This document shows, piece by piece, positions 1 to 6,952 of a DNA stretch of 35,143 nucleotides. The notes beneath the pieces were generated by a model. That model made no database searches. It was not told the origin of the DNA and was given only the letters and a program-made list of their open reading frames with translations. The stretch comes from an uncultured Lachnospiraceae bacterium (GTDB taxonomy: Bacteria > Bacillota > Clostridia > Lachnospirales > Lachnospiraceae), in assembly GCA_944380065.1 (NCBI GenBank), contig CALWGM010000115.1:1-35143 (forward strand), written 5' to 3'. Made by a program: the position numbers and the translations under genes. Position 1 is the first letter of the stretch, and every line of letters starts with the position of its first letter.

Positions 1-447
1 ATGTTTGACCATTTCTTATTACAGGAGGCTGTGATCCATACAGCCTGCGAATATCAGATCGACGGCAGACTGACAGAAGATTATTATTCCGAAGAGGAAC
101 GGGCTGACATGGGGATCGCGGACTGCCGCTATATCCCTTTTTCCCTGATACGCCCCTTCTGCCTGGAGCTGATGAAGGGGAAGCGCAAGCCTTCCTTTTT
201 CCGGTTTGTTTTCATCCTGTCTCCCCGGAATCAGGAAAATACCATCCGCCGTTCCGGGAGCGCGTTTGGCGCGGAAGACATATCCGGCATGTTTTTAAAC
301 CTGACCTACAAAAACGGAAAGCTGACCTGCACCACCGGGATTTCCTACCATATATTTTCCATGGATAAGTCCCTGGAACAGGAATGGGACCGGCTGGCCG
401 CCGTTTTTTTCCATCAGAACGGGATTTCCGCCGAACCGGTCCGCTAA
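1..447 (+). CDS. DUF5721-like protein, probably 5'-truncated by the window edge
   Basis: The frame is open from the first base to a stop at 445-447 and gives 148 residues. The visible part begins FDHFLLQEA and continues with IDGRL, which resembles small Lachnospiraceae proteins of the DUF5721 type. From memory, family members have about 15-20 more residues before this point, so the ATG at base 1 is probably an internal methionine and the true start lies outside the window. There is no signal peptide or membrane segment in the visible part. The function of the family is unknown to me. The family name is recalled, not searched, and is the least certain part of this call. The gene is followed by a sigma-A promoter at 509-537, so it probably ends its own transcription unit. 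Confidence 0.5.
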   Translation: MFDHFLLQEAVIHTACEYQIDGRLTEDYYSEEERADMGIADCRYIPFSLIRPFCLELMKGKRKPSFFRFVFILSPRNQENTIRRSGSAFGAEDISGMFLNLTYKNGKLTCTTGISYHIFSMDKSLEQEWDRLAAVFFHQNGISAEPVR

Positions 448-508
448 GGACAGACAGGCCGGGCAGCTGCCGTTCACCGCAGCTTCGCAAACCCATCAAA
501 AATTTTAC

Positions 509-537
509 TTGTCATCCTTCGTGAACTGCGTTATACT
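509..537 (+). promoter_or_regulatory. Sigma-A promoter of the DUF134/NifX gene
   Basis: TTGTCA at 509-514, a 17-bp spacer and TATACT at 532-537 match the housekeeping consensus closely. The start of transcription would fall near 544. This leaves a leader of about 30 bases before the ATG at 576 and argues against the upstream in-frame ATG at 549. Confidence 0.75.
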
Positions 538-575
538 ATTATCGTCATATGTCGGAAATAACAGGAGGTGTGCTT

Positions 576-1358
576 ATGGCAAGACCGACCAGATGCCGGA
601 GGATCTGTACAGAACCCCGTTACAGCAGTTTTCACCCCGGCAGCCAGGAGAAAAAGGATCCGGTTCTCCTGACCGTGGATGAATACGAGTCTCTCCGTCT
701 GATTGACTACGAGAAACGGACACATGAACAGTGCGCCCGGCAAATGGGGATTTCCAGGACCACCGTCACCGAGATATATGAACGCGCAAGAACAAAGGTC
801 GCCGACTGCCTGGTCAACGGGAAACCGCTAAAGATCACCGGCGGAAATTACCGGCTGTGCGACGGTACAGCCAGACAGTGCTGCGGCAGGACATGCACAA
901 AGCAGATTCCGGAAACAGCCGGACGCAGAAAGGATGATGGTACGATGAAAATTGCAGTTACTTATGACAACGGAATGATTTTTGAGCATTTTGGACACAC
1001 AGAGCAGTTCAAGGTATACACGGTAGAAGACAATCAGATTACAGATACAGAGATCGTCAGCTCCGGCGGGAACGGCCACGGCGCCCTGGCAGGGCTTTTA
1101 TCGGGACAGCAGATCGATGTGCTGATCTGCGGCGGTATCGGCGGCGGCGCGCAGAACGCTCTGGCCTCCTGCGGCATCCGTCTCTACGGCGGCGTATCCG
1201 GTGAAGCGGATCGGGCTGTGGATGCATTTCTGGCCGGAAAATTGGATTATGATCCCCATGTACACTGTGACCATCACAGCCATCACGGGGAAGGGCACAG
1301 CTGCGGAGAGCAGACTCACGGCTGCGGCGGAAACGGACATGGCAGCTGCCATTCCTGA
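576..1358 (+). CDS. DUF134 DNA-binding domain fused to NifX/NifB-type Fe-Mo cluster-binding domain
   Basis: The start is set at 576 because AGGAGG at 563-568 lies 7 bases upstream, giving 260 residues. Residues 1 to about 95 are a DUF134 domain (MARPTRCRRI start, then a helix-turn-helix with GISRTTVTEIYERAR). Residues 124 to about 225 are a dinitrogenase iron-molybdenum cofactor domain (MKIAVTYDNG, FGHTEQFKVY, ICGGIGGGAQNAL). The last 35 residues are rich in His and Cys and look like a metal-binding tail. Such proteins are often found near Mrp-type Fe-S carriers and are thought to handle iron-sulfur or other metal clusters. The physiological role is not established, and no nif genes are present here. 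The superoxide reductase gene follows 66 bases downstream and may share its transcript. An internal ATG at 945 with an upstream AAAGGA suggests a former gene boundary. Confidence 0.85.
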   Translation: MARPTRCRRICTEPRYSSFHPGSQEKKDPVLLTVDEYESLRLIDYEKRTHEQCARQMGISRTTVTEIYERARTKVADCLVNGKPLKITGGNYRLCDGTARQCCGRTCTKQIPETAGRRKDDGTMKIAVTYDNGMIFEHFGHTEQFKVYTVEDNQITDTEIVSSGGNGHGALAGLLSGQQIDVLICGGIGGGAQNALASCGIRLYGGVSGEADRAVDAFLAGKLDYDPHVHCDHHSHHGEGHSCGEQTHGCGGNGHGSCHS

Positions 1359-1424
1359 TCTTGCGTTTCTTATTCATGGCAGGCTGGACTGACAGTCTGC
1401 CCCCTAAAAAAGGAGGATACATTG

Positions 1425-1799
1425 ATGCAACAGAAATTTTTTATCTGCGAACACTGCGGCAATATCATTGCCATGGTCAAAGACGCCGGCGTTCCGGTGA
1501 TGTGCTGCGGCCAGAAGATGACCGAGATCATCCCCGGCACCACCGATGCCGCTGTGGAAAAACACGTCCCGGTCTATGAGATCCGCGGCAACATGGTGTA
1601 CGTGACAGTGGGCGCCACAGAGCACCCCATGCTTCCGGAGCACTATATTGAATGGATCTCCCTGCAGACCAAATCCGGCAACCAGCGGAAGGTTCTGCAG
1701 CCGGGCAGTGAGCCGAAGGCATGTTTTGCCATCTGTGACGGCGACGAGGTGGAAGCCGTTTACGCTTACTGCAACCTGCACAGCCTCTGGAAAGCATAA
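1425..1799 (+). CDS. dfx: Desulfoferrodoxin (superoxide reductase, two-iron type)
   Basis: This 124-residue protein reduces superoxide to hydrogen peroxide in the cytoplasm of anaerobes, using electrons from rubredoxin or a similar donor. Both metal centres can be read. Cys8, Cys11, Cys27 and Cys28 form the desulforedoxin-like Fe(Cys)4 site, in the usual CxxC plus CC layout. His47, His67, His73, Cys116 and His119 are the ligands of the catalytic iron, with the adjacent E-K-H motif at 45-47. The length is typical of the class. ATG 1425 is preferred over the in-frame TTG at 1422 because AGGAGG at 1411-1416 is then 8 bases away. A terminator follows at 1811. The gene upstream encodes another metal-cluster protein, which fits an oxygen/iron stress theme. 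Confidence 0.95.
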   Translation: MQQKFFICEHCGNIIAMVKDAGVPVMCCGQKMTEIIPGTTDAAVEKHVPVYEIRGNMVYVTVGATEHPMLPEHYIEWISLQTKSGNQRKVLQPGSEPKACFAICDGDEVEAVYAYCNLHSLWKA

Positions 1800-1810
1800 G
1801 CAGGCAAAAG

Positions 1811-1869
1811 AAACGGGCATATTGCGCCGGGAAAATATCCTTTCCCGACGCGGTATGCCCGTTTTCTTC
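1811..1869 (+). terminator. Rho-independent terminator after dfx
   Basis: The arms AAACGGGCATA (1811-1821) and TATGCCCGTTT (1854-1864) are perfect complements. An inner stem of CGGGAAA and TTTCCCG lies inside them, and the right arm runs into a T-rich tail. The structure can also serve the minus-strand larC, which ends at 1890. Confidence 0.8.
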
Positions 1870-1889
1870 TGATTTTTCTGTCCGTGCCG

Positions 1890-3323
1890 TTATTGTTCCC
1901 GGTTCAGTTCTGCCTGTACCGCCTGATACACCTGCCGGAAGGGAAGTTTTTCTCTCCTGGCGGCTTCGGCCACACTCTCATATTCAGGGATCCGGCAGCT
2001 GCGCCCGTCCCGCTCTACAGTCTTGATATTCATCTCACCGAAAGCAGTCGGCACCTTCTGATTCTCCCGGGCAAGCACGCTGCGCTCCATATACTGGCGG
2101 CGGATCCCGATGGTGCTGGTCTCCCGGAAGATGATCCCCTCCATCTTCTCCCGATCCTCCGGCGAACAGATCACCGTCAGCAGATAAGCCGGGCGGTTTT
2201 TCTTCATGAAAACCGGAATATAATTCACATCCCTGGCCCCTGCCTCAAACAGCCGCTCCATCGCATAGCCCATACTTTCGCCGTCGCAGTCGTCCATGCT
2301 GCATTCCAACTTTACGATACAGTCCTCCGGAACCTGTCTGGGAATATGGATATCCCGCTCTGTATCTTCAGGAGTAATCAGCATCGCCCGGAGCAGGCTG
2401 GGACGCTCATAATTCCGTTTCCCTGCTCCCAGGCCGATCCGCTCTACCCGGTAGGACTGCGGCAATTCCTGCGATGTGCAGACCGCCGCTGCGATGGCCG
2501 CCCCGGTGGGCGTTACAAATTCTCCGGGCGTTTCTGTCCTGTGCAGGCGCAGATGGTGCGCAGACACCACATGCAGCGTAGCCGGGACAGGAACCGGGAT
2601 CACGCCGTGCTGGCAGCGGATATAGCCGCAGCCTTCATAAAGAACCGGAACGATCACTTCTTCAATCCCCAGGTCATCCAGGCAGATGGCTGCCGCCGCC
2701 ACATCCACGATGGAATCCACCGCTCCCACCTCATGAAAATGCACCTGCTCCATCGGCACACCATGCGCCTTTGCCTCCGCCTCGGCCAGGATCCGGAAGA
2801 TCCGCTCCGCAATCTCTTTCGCGCGGTCTGTCATCTCCGACCCCCGCAGGATTTCCAGAATCTCCGGCAGCCCCCGGTGGCTGTGGCCATGATGATACCC
2901 GGCCTCATGGCTGTGACTGTGTTCCTCATGACTGTGTCCATGCTCATGGCTGTGTCCCTCATGACTGTGTCCATGCTCATGACCATGCTCCTCATGACTG
3001 TGTCCATGCTCATGACCATGCTCTTCATGACTGTGACTGTGCCCATGTACGTGTCCTTCTGCCGCCGCTGCGGTTCCGTCCCCATGCAGGTACGCCATAT
3101 CGTGGTCATGGTTCTCATGCTCCGCATCCAGATTCACCGCGAAATCACAGGCATCCAGTCCGGACTTTTTCACCCTGCTGATACGGATCGTATATCCTTC
3201 CAACTTCAGGCTGTCCAGCGTCCGTTTTAATTTATCCGCATCCGCCCCCAGATCCAGCAGCGCCGCAACTGTCATGTCGCCGCTGATCCCCGCATAACAT
3301 TCCAGATATAATTTCTGCTTCAT
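1890..3323 (-). CDS. larC: Nickel-pincer cofactor biosynthesis protein LarC
   Basis: LarC inserts nickel, in a CTP-dependent step, into the pyridinium dithiocarboxylic acid mononucleotide cofactor of lactate racemase and related enzymes. The 477-residue product starts with the family pattern LYLECYAGISGDM and carries the VHFHEVGAVDSIVD and ECSMDDCDGE regions. Residues of about 80 to 150 form an insert made of HGHSHEE-type repeats, a likely nickel store. The protein is one uninterrupted frame. In Lactobacillus plantarum it is split as larC1 and larC2 and read by frameshifting. GGAGGG lies just upstream of the ATG. No larA, larB or larE is present in the window, so either the partners are elsewhere or the cofactor serves another LarA-like epimerase. 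Confidence 0.93.
   Translation of the reverse strand: MKQKLYLECYAGISGDMTVAALLDLGADADKLKRTLDSLKLEGYTIRISRVKKSGLDACDFAVNLDAEHENHDHDMAYLHGDGTAAAAEGHVHGHSHSHEEHGHEHGHSHEEHGHEHGHSHEGHSHEHGHSHEEHSHSHEAGYHHGHSHRGLPEILEILRGSEMTDRAKEIAERIFRILAEAEAKAHGVPMEQVHFHEVGAVDSIVDVAAAAICLDDLGIEEVIVPVLYEGCGYIRCQHGVIPVPVPATLHVVSAHHLRLHRTETPGEFVTPTGAAIAAAVCTSQELPQSYRVERIGLGAGKRNYERPSLLRAMLITPEDTERDIHIPRQVPEDCIVKLECSMDDCDGESMGYAMERLFEAGARDVNYIPVFMKKNRPAYLLTVICSPEDREKMEGIIFRETSTIGIRRQYMERSVLARENQKVPTAFGEMNIKTVERDGRSCRIPEYESVAEAARREKLPFRQVYQAVQAELNREQ
2900..3060 (-). repeat. Short tandem repeats coding the His-rich insert of LarC
   Basis: The DNA consists of imperfect units built from CATGAGCATGGACACAG and GAGGAGCATGG blocks, about 33 bp long where best preserved, so that the protein repeats HGHSHEEHGHE. 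The repeats are in frame, and copy-number change by slippage would only lengthen or shorten the His-rich insert. Confidence 0.75.
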
Positions 3324-3427
3324 ATCGTTCCCTCCATTCCAGTATTCCCAAAACGATTCGGCGCCGGCCTGTGCGGCTGTTTTAGCCCTGCCCAGGTCGA
3401 CGCCTCTATCTTACCATATTTTTCCTC

Positions 3428-4393
3428 TTATGCCCAGGTCATGGTCATCACGCCCCAGGTCAGTCCTGAGCCGAAACCTGCCATCACAATCTTCTGCCCG
3501 GGCTTCAGCATTCCCTTGCGGTTTACCTCATCCAGCAGGATCGGCACGCTGGCCGCAGAAGTATTGCCGCAGCGGTCTACGTTCATGGGCACCCTGTCAA
3601 TCGAGATGTGCAGCTTTTTGGCGATACTCTGGTTGATCCGGGCATTGGCCTGATGGAGCAGGAACCAGTCCACCTCCTGAGCCGTCCAGCCCACCTTGTC
3701 CAGCGTCTCCTGGATCGCTTCGGGAATCGTCTTCACCGCGAACTTGAAAACAGCCGCGCCGTCCATGTACAGGAAATCCATCGGTTTTTGCTCCGGCACA
3801 AACGGATTGAAATTCTCCCGGTTTTTCACATAAATCACTCCGCCCCGGGTGCCGTCGCTGCCAAGGGTAGCCGCGGACACCCCGGTCTCGGCGGCGCGAA
3901 CCACAGCAGCGCCCGCGCCGTCGGCAAACAGGACGCAGGTGGAGCGGTCTTTCCAGTCCACGATCCGGGACAGGGTCTCTGCGCCGATCACCAGGGCCAT
4001 CCGATACATCCCGCTCTGCATGTAGGCGTCTACCAAATTCATGGCAAATACAAACCCGGAACAGGCGGCGCTGATATCAAACGCAGTGGCGTTCACTGCC
4101 CCCAGTTCGCTCTGCACCAGGCAGGCCGTATTGGGAACCAGTGTATCCGGCGTACAGGTAGCGACAATGATCAGATCCAGATCCTCTGCCTTCACCCCGG
4201 CATCCTCCAGCGCCCGCCGTCCGGCTTCTGTGGACAGGGACGCCGTCGTCTCGTCAATCGAAATATGCCTCTGACGGATCCCTGTGCGGCTGCTGATCCA
4301 CTCGTCGCTGGTCTCCACAATCGTGGATAAGTAATCATTTGTCACTATTTTCTCCGGCAGGCAGCTGCCGGTCCCGATAATCTGCGCTCTCAT
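3428..4393 (-). CDS. fabH: Beta-ketoacyl-ACP synthase III (FabH)
   Basis: FabH condenses acetyl-CoA (or a branched acyl-CoA) with malonyl-ACP to start fatty acid synthesis. The 321-residue protein has the thiolase fold signature with catalytic Cys111 (DISAACSGF), His247 (LLHQAN) and Asn277 (CGNTSAAS). The C-terminal motif GFGSGLTWG is also present. The start is placed at 4393, with GGGGAGG 6 bases upstream. The longer frame from a TTG at 4435 would overlap the operator and start almost at the transcription start, so it is rejected. No other fab genes are adjacent. The gene has its own promoter and a FabT-like operator. SpoVAD belongs to the same superfamily, but the complete Cys-His-Asn triad and the start region identify FabH. 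Confidence 0.95.
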   Translation of the reverse strand: MRAQIIGTGSCLPEKIVTNDYLSTIVETSDEWISSRTGIRQRHISIDETTASLSTEAGRRALEDAGVKAEDLDLIIVATCTPDTLVPNTACLVQSELGAVNATAFDISAACSGFVFAMNLVDAYMQSGMYRMALVIGAETLSRIVDWKDRSTCVLFADGAGAAVVRAAETGVSAATLGSDGTRGGVIYVKNRENFNPFVPEQKPMDFLYMDGAAVFKFAVKTIPEAIQETLDKVGWTAQEVDWFLLHQANARINQSIAKKLHISIDRVPMNVDRCGNTSAASVPILLDEVNRKGMLKPGQKIVMAGFGSGLTWGVMTMTWA

Positions 4394-4423
4394 TCCAGGC
4401 CTCCCCGTTGATTTTCTATTTAT

Positions 4424-4436
4424 TTTGATTTTCAAA
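4424..4436 (-). promoter_or_regulatory. FabT-like operator upstream of fabH
   Basis: TTTGA-TTT-TCAAA is a perfect 5-3-5 inverted repeat that resembles the FabT operator core (TTTGAnnnTCAAA) known from fatty acid genes of Firmicutes. It lies just downstream of the predicted transcription start near 4445, a normal place for a repressor. A second half-site-like TTTGATAAG overlaps the -10 region. The regulator itself is not in the window. Confidence 0.6.
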
Positions 4437-4451
4437 GCATTTTCTTATCAA

Positions 4452-4480
4452 AGTATAAAATACGGGTTTTTATTTGTCAA
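4452..4480 (-). promoter_or_regulatory. Sigma-A promoter of fabH
   Basis: On the minus strand TTGACA (4480-4475), a 17-bp spacer and TATACT (4457-4452) give a near-consensus promoter. The transcript would start near 4445, about 50 bases before the fabH ATG. Confidence 0.85.
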
Positions 4481-4559
4481 CTCCATTTCTGTGAATCACA
4501 GGATGTTTTGCGCAGGTATGAAACGCAGACCTCCTTCATATATTTAGAAGAGATCGCCG

Positions 4560-4592
4560 AAGCGGCTCTTTGGCCGCTTTGGCCGCGGCCGC
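4560..4592 (+). other. GC-rich hairpin in the leader of the amidase gene
   Basis: AAGCGGC (4560-4566) and GCCGCTT (4573-4579) form a 7-bp stem with a 6-base loop. It is followed at once by a self-complementary GGCCGCGGCC block. The structure sits about 15-25 bases before the ribosome binding site and could affect translation or termination. There is no T-run, so it is not a classical terminator. Confidence 0.45.
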
Positions 4593-4616
4593 AAAACCCA
4601 GAGAAAGGAGACAGAA

Positions 4617-5387
4617 ATGGCAGTAAAAATTATATTGGACGCCGGGCACGGCGGATTCGATAACGGGGCCTCCTACATGGGCCGCGCGGAAAAGGACGAC
4701 GCCCTCCGCCTGGCGCTGGCTGTGGGAGAAAAACTGGAACAGGACGGATATGATGTCTGCTTTACAAGAACCACGGACGTCTATCAGAGCCCCTATGAAA
4801 AAGCGGAACTGGCAAACCAGTCCCAGGGGCAGTATTTGATTTCGTTTCACCGGAATTCCGGCGTGGAAGACAATCTGTACCGGGGCGTGCAGAGCCTGAT
4901 TTATGAGGAGAACGAAACCGTCAGCCGGATCGCGGACAACATCAACGCCCAGATGGAAAAAATCGGCTTCCGCAATCTCGGCACCGAAGAAATCCCGGCG
5001 CTGACGATCCTCCGGGAAACCAGTATGCCCGCAGTCCTGCTGGAAGCCGGATTCATCAACAGCGATCAGGATAACCAGCTTTTCGACGAAAAATTTGACC
5101 AGATCGTCCAGGCTATTGTAACCGGGATCGAAGAAAGTATTCCCATCACCGCGCAGTCCGTTCCTGTCCGGTATTTTGTCCAGACCGGGCTGTTCCGTTA
5201 TGACGTGAACGCCGCTTACCAGCTGGAACGGCTGCAGATGCAGGGCTTTTCCGGTCAGATCCATTATGAGAAACCCTATTACGGCGTGTGGGCGGGAGGA
5301 TTCCGCTCCCTGGATCAGGCGGTAGACCTGCAGGATGAACTGCGCAGGAACGGATATACCACACTGATCGTATCTGCCGGGGAATAA
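4617..5387 (+). CDS. N-acetylmuramoyl-L-alanine amidase with C-terminal SPOR domain (CwlC-like)
   Basis: The enzyme cleaves the amide bond between N-acetylmuramic acid and L-alanine in peptidoglycan. Residues 1 to about 175 are an Amidase_3 domain with the zinc ligands His11 (LDAGHGG), Glu25 and His78 (SFHRNS) and the catalytic Glu143 (LLEAGF). Residues of about 180-256 form a SPOR domain (YFVQTGLFR, YGVWAGGFRSL), which binds denuded glycan strands. There is no signal peptide: the catalytic domain begins at residue 4. This is also the layout of Bacillus CwlC, which helps lyse the mother cell late in sporulation. AAAGGAG precedes ATG 4617 at a good distance. Its role in sporulation is inferred from domain order and from the nearby spore genes; I saw no clear sigma-E or sigma-K promoter. 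Confidence 0.9.
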   Translation: MAVKIILDAGHGGFDNGASYMGRAEKDDALRLALAVGEKLEQDGYDVCFTRTTDVYQSPYEKAELANQSQGQYLISFHRNSGVEDNLYRGVQSLIYEENETVSRIADNINAQMEKIGFRNLGTEEIPALTILRETSMPAVLLEAGFINSDQDNQLFDEKFDQIVQAIVTGIEESIPITAQSVPVRYFVQTGLFRYDVNAAYQLERLQMQGFSGQIHYEKPYYGVWAGGFRSLDQAVDLQDELRRNGYTTLIVSAGE

Positions 5388-5465
5388 ATTTTCAGGGCTT
5401 TACAGGGGAGGGATGGCATATTACAATAAGAATATCTTTTTATCCGTCTTTTACAGAACCGATTG

Positions 5466-5966
5466 ATGAAATATTCTTATCTTGTTGTATTCTGGAGCCC
5501 TTTTCCCATAACCGCCCCGGATTTCTGCATGGACTTTTTTTCAGCCTTTTTCCGGCAGCGCCAGGAGATCCAGTGCCTGTTCTGCGACAGCCGCCAGGAG
5601 GAGCGCACCCTGCAGCTGCTGCCCCGCGCAGACCTGACCGTCGTCATCTGCCGGCAGAATTATCAGGAGCTGTGCAGCTGGGTTACGGGGGAACTCTACC
5701 GTTTTACCAACTGCTTCTACATCATCATCGACTATATCCCGGAAAAAGACTGCAGCCTGCCCCGCATTTCCCGCGATTTCAGGATCCCGCCCTCCCGCCT
5801 GGCCTGCATTCCCTACAATCCCGAATACCGCGAGGCCGCGCGCCGGGGAAACAGCCTGCGGTACTGGCGCGCCTGCAAAAAACGCTGCGTCTGCACGGCG
5901 GGCATCTATTTTTACCGGGAACTGCAGCGGGGCGCCCGCGCCATCCTGCAGGCTCTCGGCGAATAG
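5466..5966 (+). CDS. Unrecognised 166-residue protein
   Basis: I do not recognise this protein with confidence. The frame gives 166 residues starting MKYSYLVVFWSP. It contains a hydrophobic strand-like segment DLTVVICRQN and a second one, FYIIIDYIPEKD. A C-terminal part reads IPPSRLACIPYNPEYREAARRG. That alternation of strands and the IPYN segment recall the C-terminal half of CpaE/MinD-like proteins, without any P-loop, but this is only an impression. No good ribosome binding site is visible before ATG 5466 (or TTG 5463), which lowers confidence. The strong third-position GC bias supports real coding. It lies 78 bases after the amidase gene on the same strand and could be translated from that transcript. 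Confidence 0.55.
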   Translation: MKYSYLVVFWSPFPITAPDFCMDFFSAFFRQRQEIQCLFCDSRQEERTLQLLPRADLTVVICRQNYQELCSWVTGELYRFTNCFYIIIDYIPEKDCSLPRISRDFRIPPSRLACIPYNPEYREAARRGNSLRYWRACKKRCVCTAGIYFYRELQRGARAILQALGE

Positions 5967-6040
5967 CGCGGGACAGTTTTCTGTCATATTTTCCTCCGCT
6001 GCGCATACATTTTACCATACCGTAAGGGAGGAGGAAAATC

Positions 6041-6415
6041 ATGGACAAAACAAACACCCGGAAAAACAAACCGCTGGTAATCATCAGCACGCTTCTGATC
6101 ATGTATGTCATTACCGGACTTGCCCTGCTGGCGCTGGCGCTGCTTTTATTTAAAATGCAGCTCAGTGAAAATATCGTCTCCATCAGCATTATGGTCATCT
6201 ACATCATATCCTGCCTGATCGGCGGCCTGGTGGCAGGCAGACGGCTGAAGGTCCGCAGATTTTTATGGGGAGTCGCTGTGGGCGCTGTTTACTTCGCGGT
6301 TCTCCTGATCGGTTCCCTGCTGATGAACCGCGGCATCAGCTCAGACGCCGTGCATGTGGTCACTACCCTCATCATGTGCATGGCCGCCGGCATGATCGGC
6401 GGCATGATCAGCTGA
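6041..6415 (+). CDS. TIGR04086-family (DUF3792) membrane protein
   Basis: This 124-residue protein has four predicted membrane helices, at about residues 13-36, 44-66, 73-93 and 101-123, separated by short basic loops such as GRRLKVRRF. The layout and the GGLVAGRRLKVRRFLWG stretch match the TIGR04086/DUF3792 family, common in spore-forming Clostridia and Bacilli and of unknown function. A GGGAGGAGG ribosome binding site precedes the ATG. The gene is followed directly by a strong terminator at 6427, so it ends its transcription unit. Confidence 0.85.
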   Translation: MDKTNTRKNKPLVIISTLLIMYVITGLALLALALLLFKMQLSENIVSISIMVIYIISCLIGGLVAGRRLKVRRFLWGVAVGAVYFAVLLIGSLLMNRGISSDAVHVVTTLIMCMAAGMIGGMIS

Positions 6416-6426
6416 AACATGACAAA

Positions 6427-6473
6427 AAAAGAAGGGACGCTTCCTAAGGAGAATGCGCTTCCCTTCTTTTCTG
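6427..6473 (+). terminator. Terminator after the TIGR04086 gene
   Basis: AAGAAGGGA and the complementary TCCCTTCTT form a long stem with an inner CGC/GCG pair. There is an A-run on the left and a TTTT tract on the right, so it can work in both directions. It separates this gene from the minus-strand XRE gene ending at 6513. Confidence 0.8.
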
Positions 6474-6512
6474 TTATGTCCTGCCAAAAACAGCGCGCAG
6501 ATCTGCCGCCTC

Positions 6513-6866
6513 TCACCACTGCTGCCCCATACCGTCCGTCAGCGCCTGGGCATATCCCAGCAGGCGTCCCCGGTCCTTCGTATCCAGGCAGCGGAACTGC
6601 TCCAGCAAAGTGTAGGCGTCAGAATCCTTATCAATCATGATGTAATCTCTTTTCTGTTCCCGCTCGCCTTCTGCCCCTTCCAGAAGCTCATAGGGCGTCA
6701 GCTCCAGCACGTCGCAGATGGCCAGGATCTTGTCCGACGCCGGATTGGTCTTTTTCCGCTTCCAGTCGCTGATCGTACTCTGGGCGATCCCCGTCTGCTC
6801 TGAGAAATATTTCTGCGAAATCCGTTTTTCTTTCAATATCCGGAAAATCCGCTCGCTGATCATCAT
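6513..6866 (-). CDS. XRE-family helix-turn-helix regulator
   Basis: The product of 117 residues has an N-terminal Cro/CI-type helix-turn-helix (residues about 5-60; LKEKRISQKYFSEQTGIAQSTISDWKRKK). A short acidic C-terminal part follows (DAYTLLEQFRCLDTKDRGRLLGYAQAL) and may dimerise. AGGAGGAG at 6879-6872 supports ATG 6866 or the adjacent ATG 6863. The gene has its own promoter at 6909-6937. That promoter overlaps the region just before the end of the phosphoesterase gene, so it is a separate unit. The target is unknown. A similar small regulator with a related C-terminal part lies at 34543. Confidence 0.88.
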   Translation of the reverse strand: MMISERIFRILKEKRISQKYFSEQTGIAQSTISDWKRKKTNPASDKILAICDVLELTPYELLEGAEGEREQKRDYIMIDKDSDAYTLLEQFRCLDTKDRGRLLGYAQALTDGMGQQW

Positions 6867-6908
6867 ACCGGCTCCTCCTGTCCATCGGGCTGTTTTTGTT
6901 CTGTCCCC

Positions 6909-6937
6909 ACCATAGCACAGGCCCGCCGGTTTTTCAA
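6909..6937 (-). promoter_or_regulatory. Sigma-A promoter of the XRE gene
   Basis: On the minus strand TTGAAA (6937-6932), a 17-bp spacer and TATGGT (6914-6909) form a reasonable promoter located between the phosphoesterase stop and the XRE start. Confidence 0.6.
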
Positions 6938-6952
6938 TCCTTTTGTCACCGC

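Noticed and set aside
2900-3060. CRISPR-like repeats
   Set aside because: The units are contiguous, in frame and encode the His-rich insert of LarC; there are no spacers.
1884-3230. 448-residue plus-strand frame opposite larC
   Set aside because: It lies antisense to the well-supported LarC frame, has no ribosome binding site, and its repeats simply mirror the His-rich coding DNA.
3324-3427. Possible nickel/cobalt riboswitch before larC
   Set aside because: ACAGCCGC and ACAGGCC pieces recall the NiCo motif, but the region is too short and the four-helix junction cannot be drawn.
3428-4393. SpoVAD instead of FabH
   Set aside because: SpoVAD has a thiolase-like fold, but this protein has the complete FabH Cys-His-Asn triad and start region.
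4501-4616. Sigma-K promoter before the amidase gene
   Set aside because: A CATATATTTA sequence is close to the -10 pattern, but no AC-type -35 box is at the right distance.
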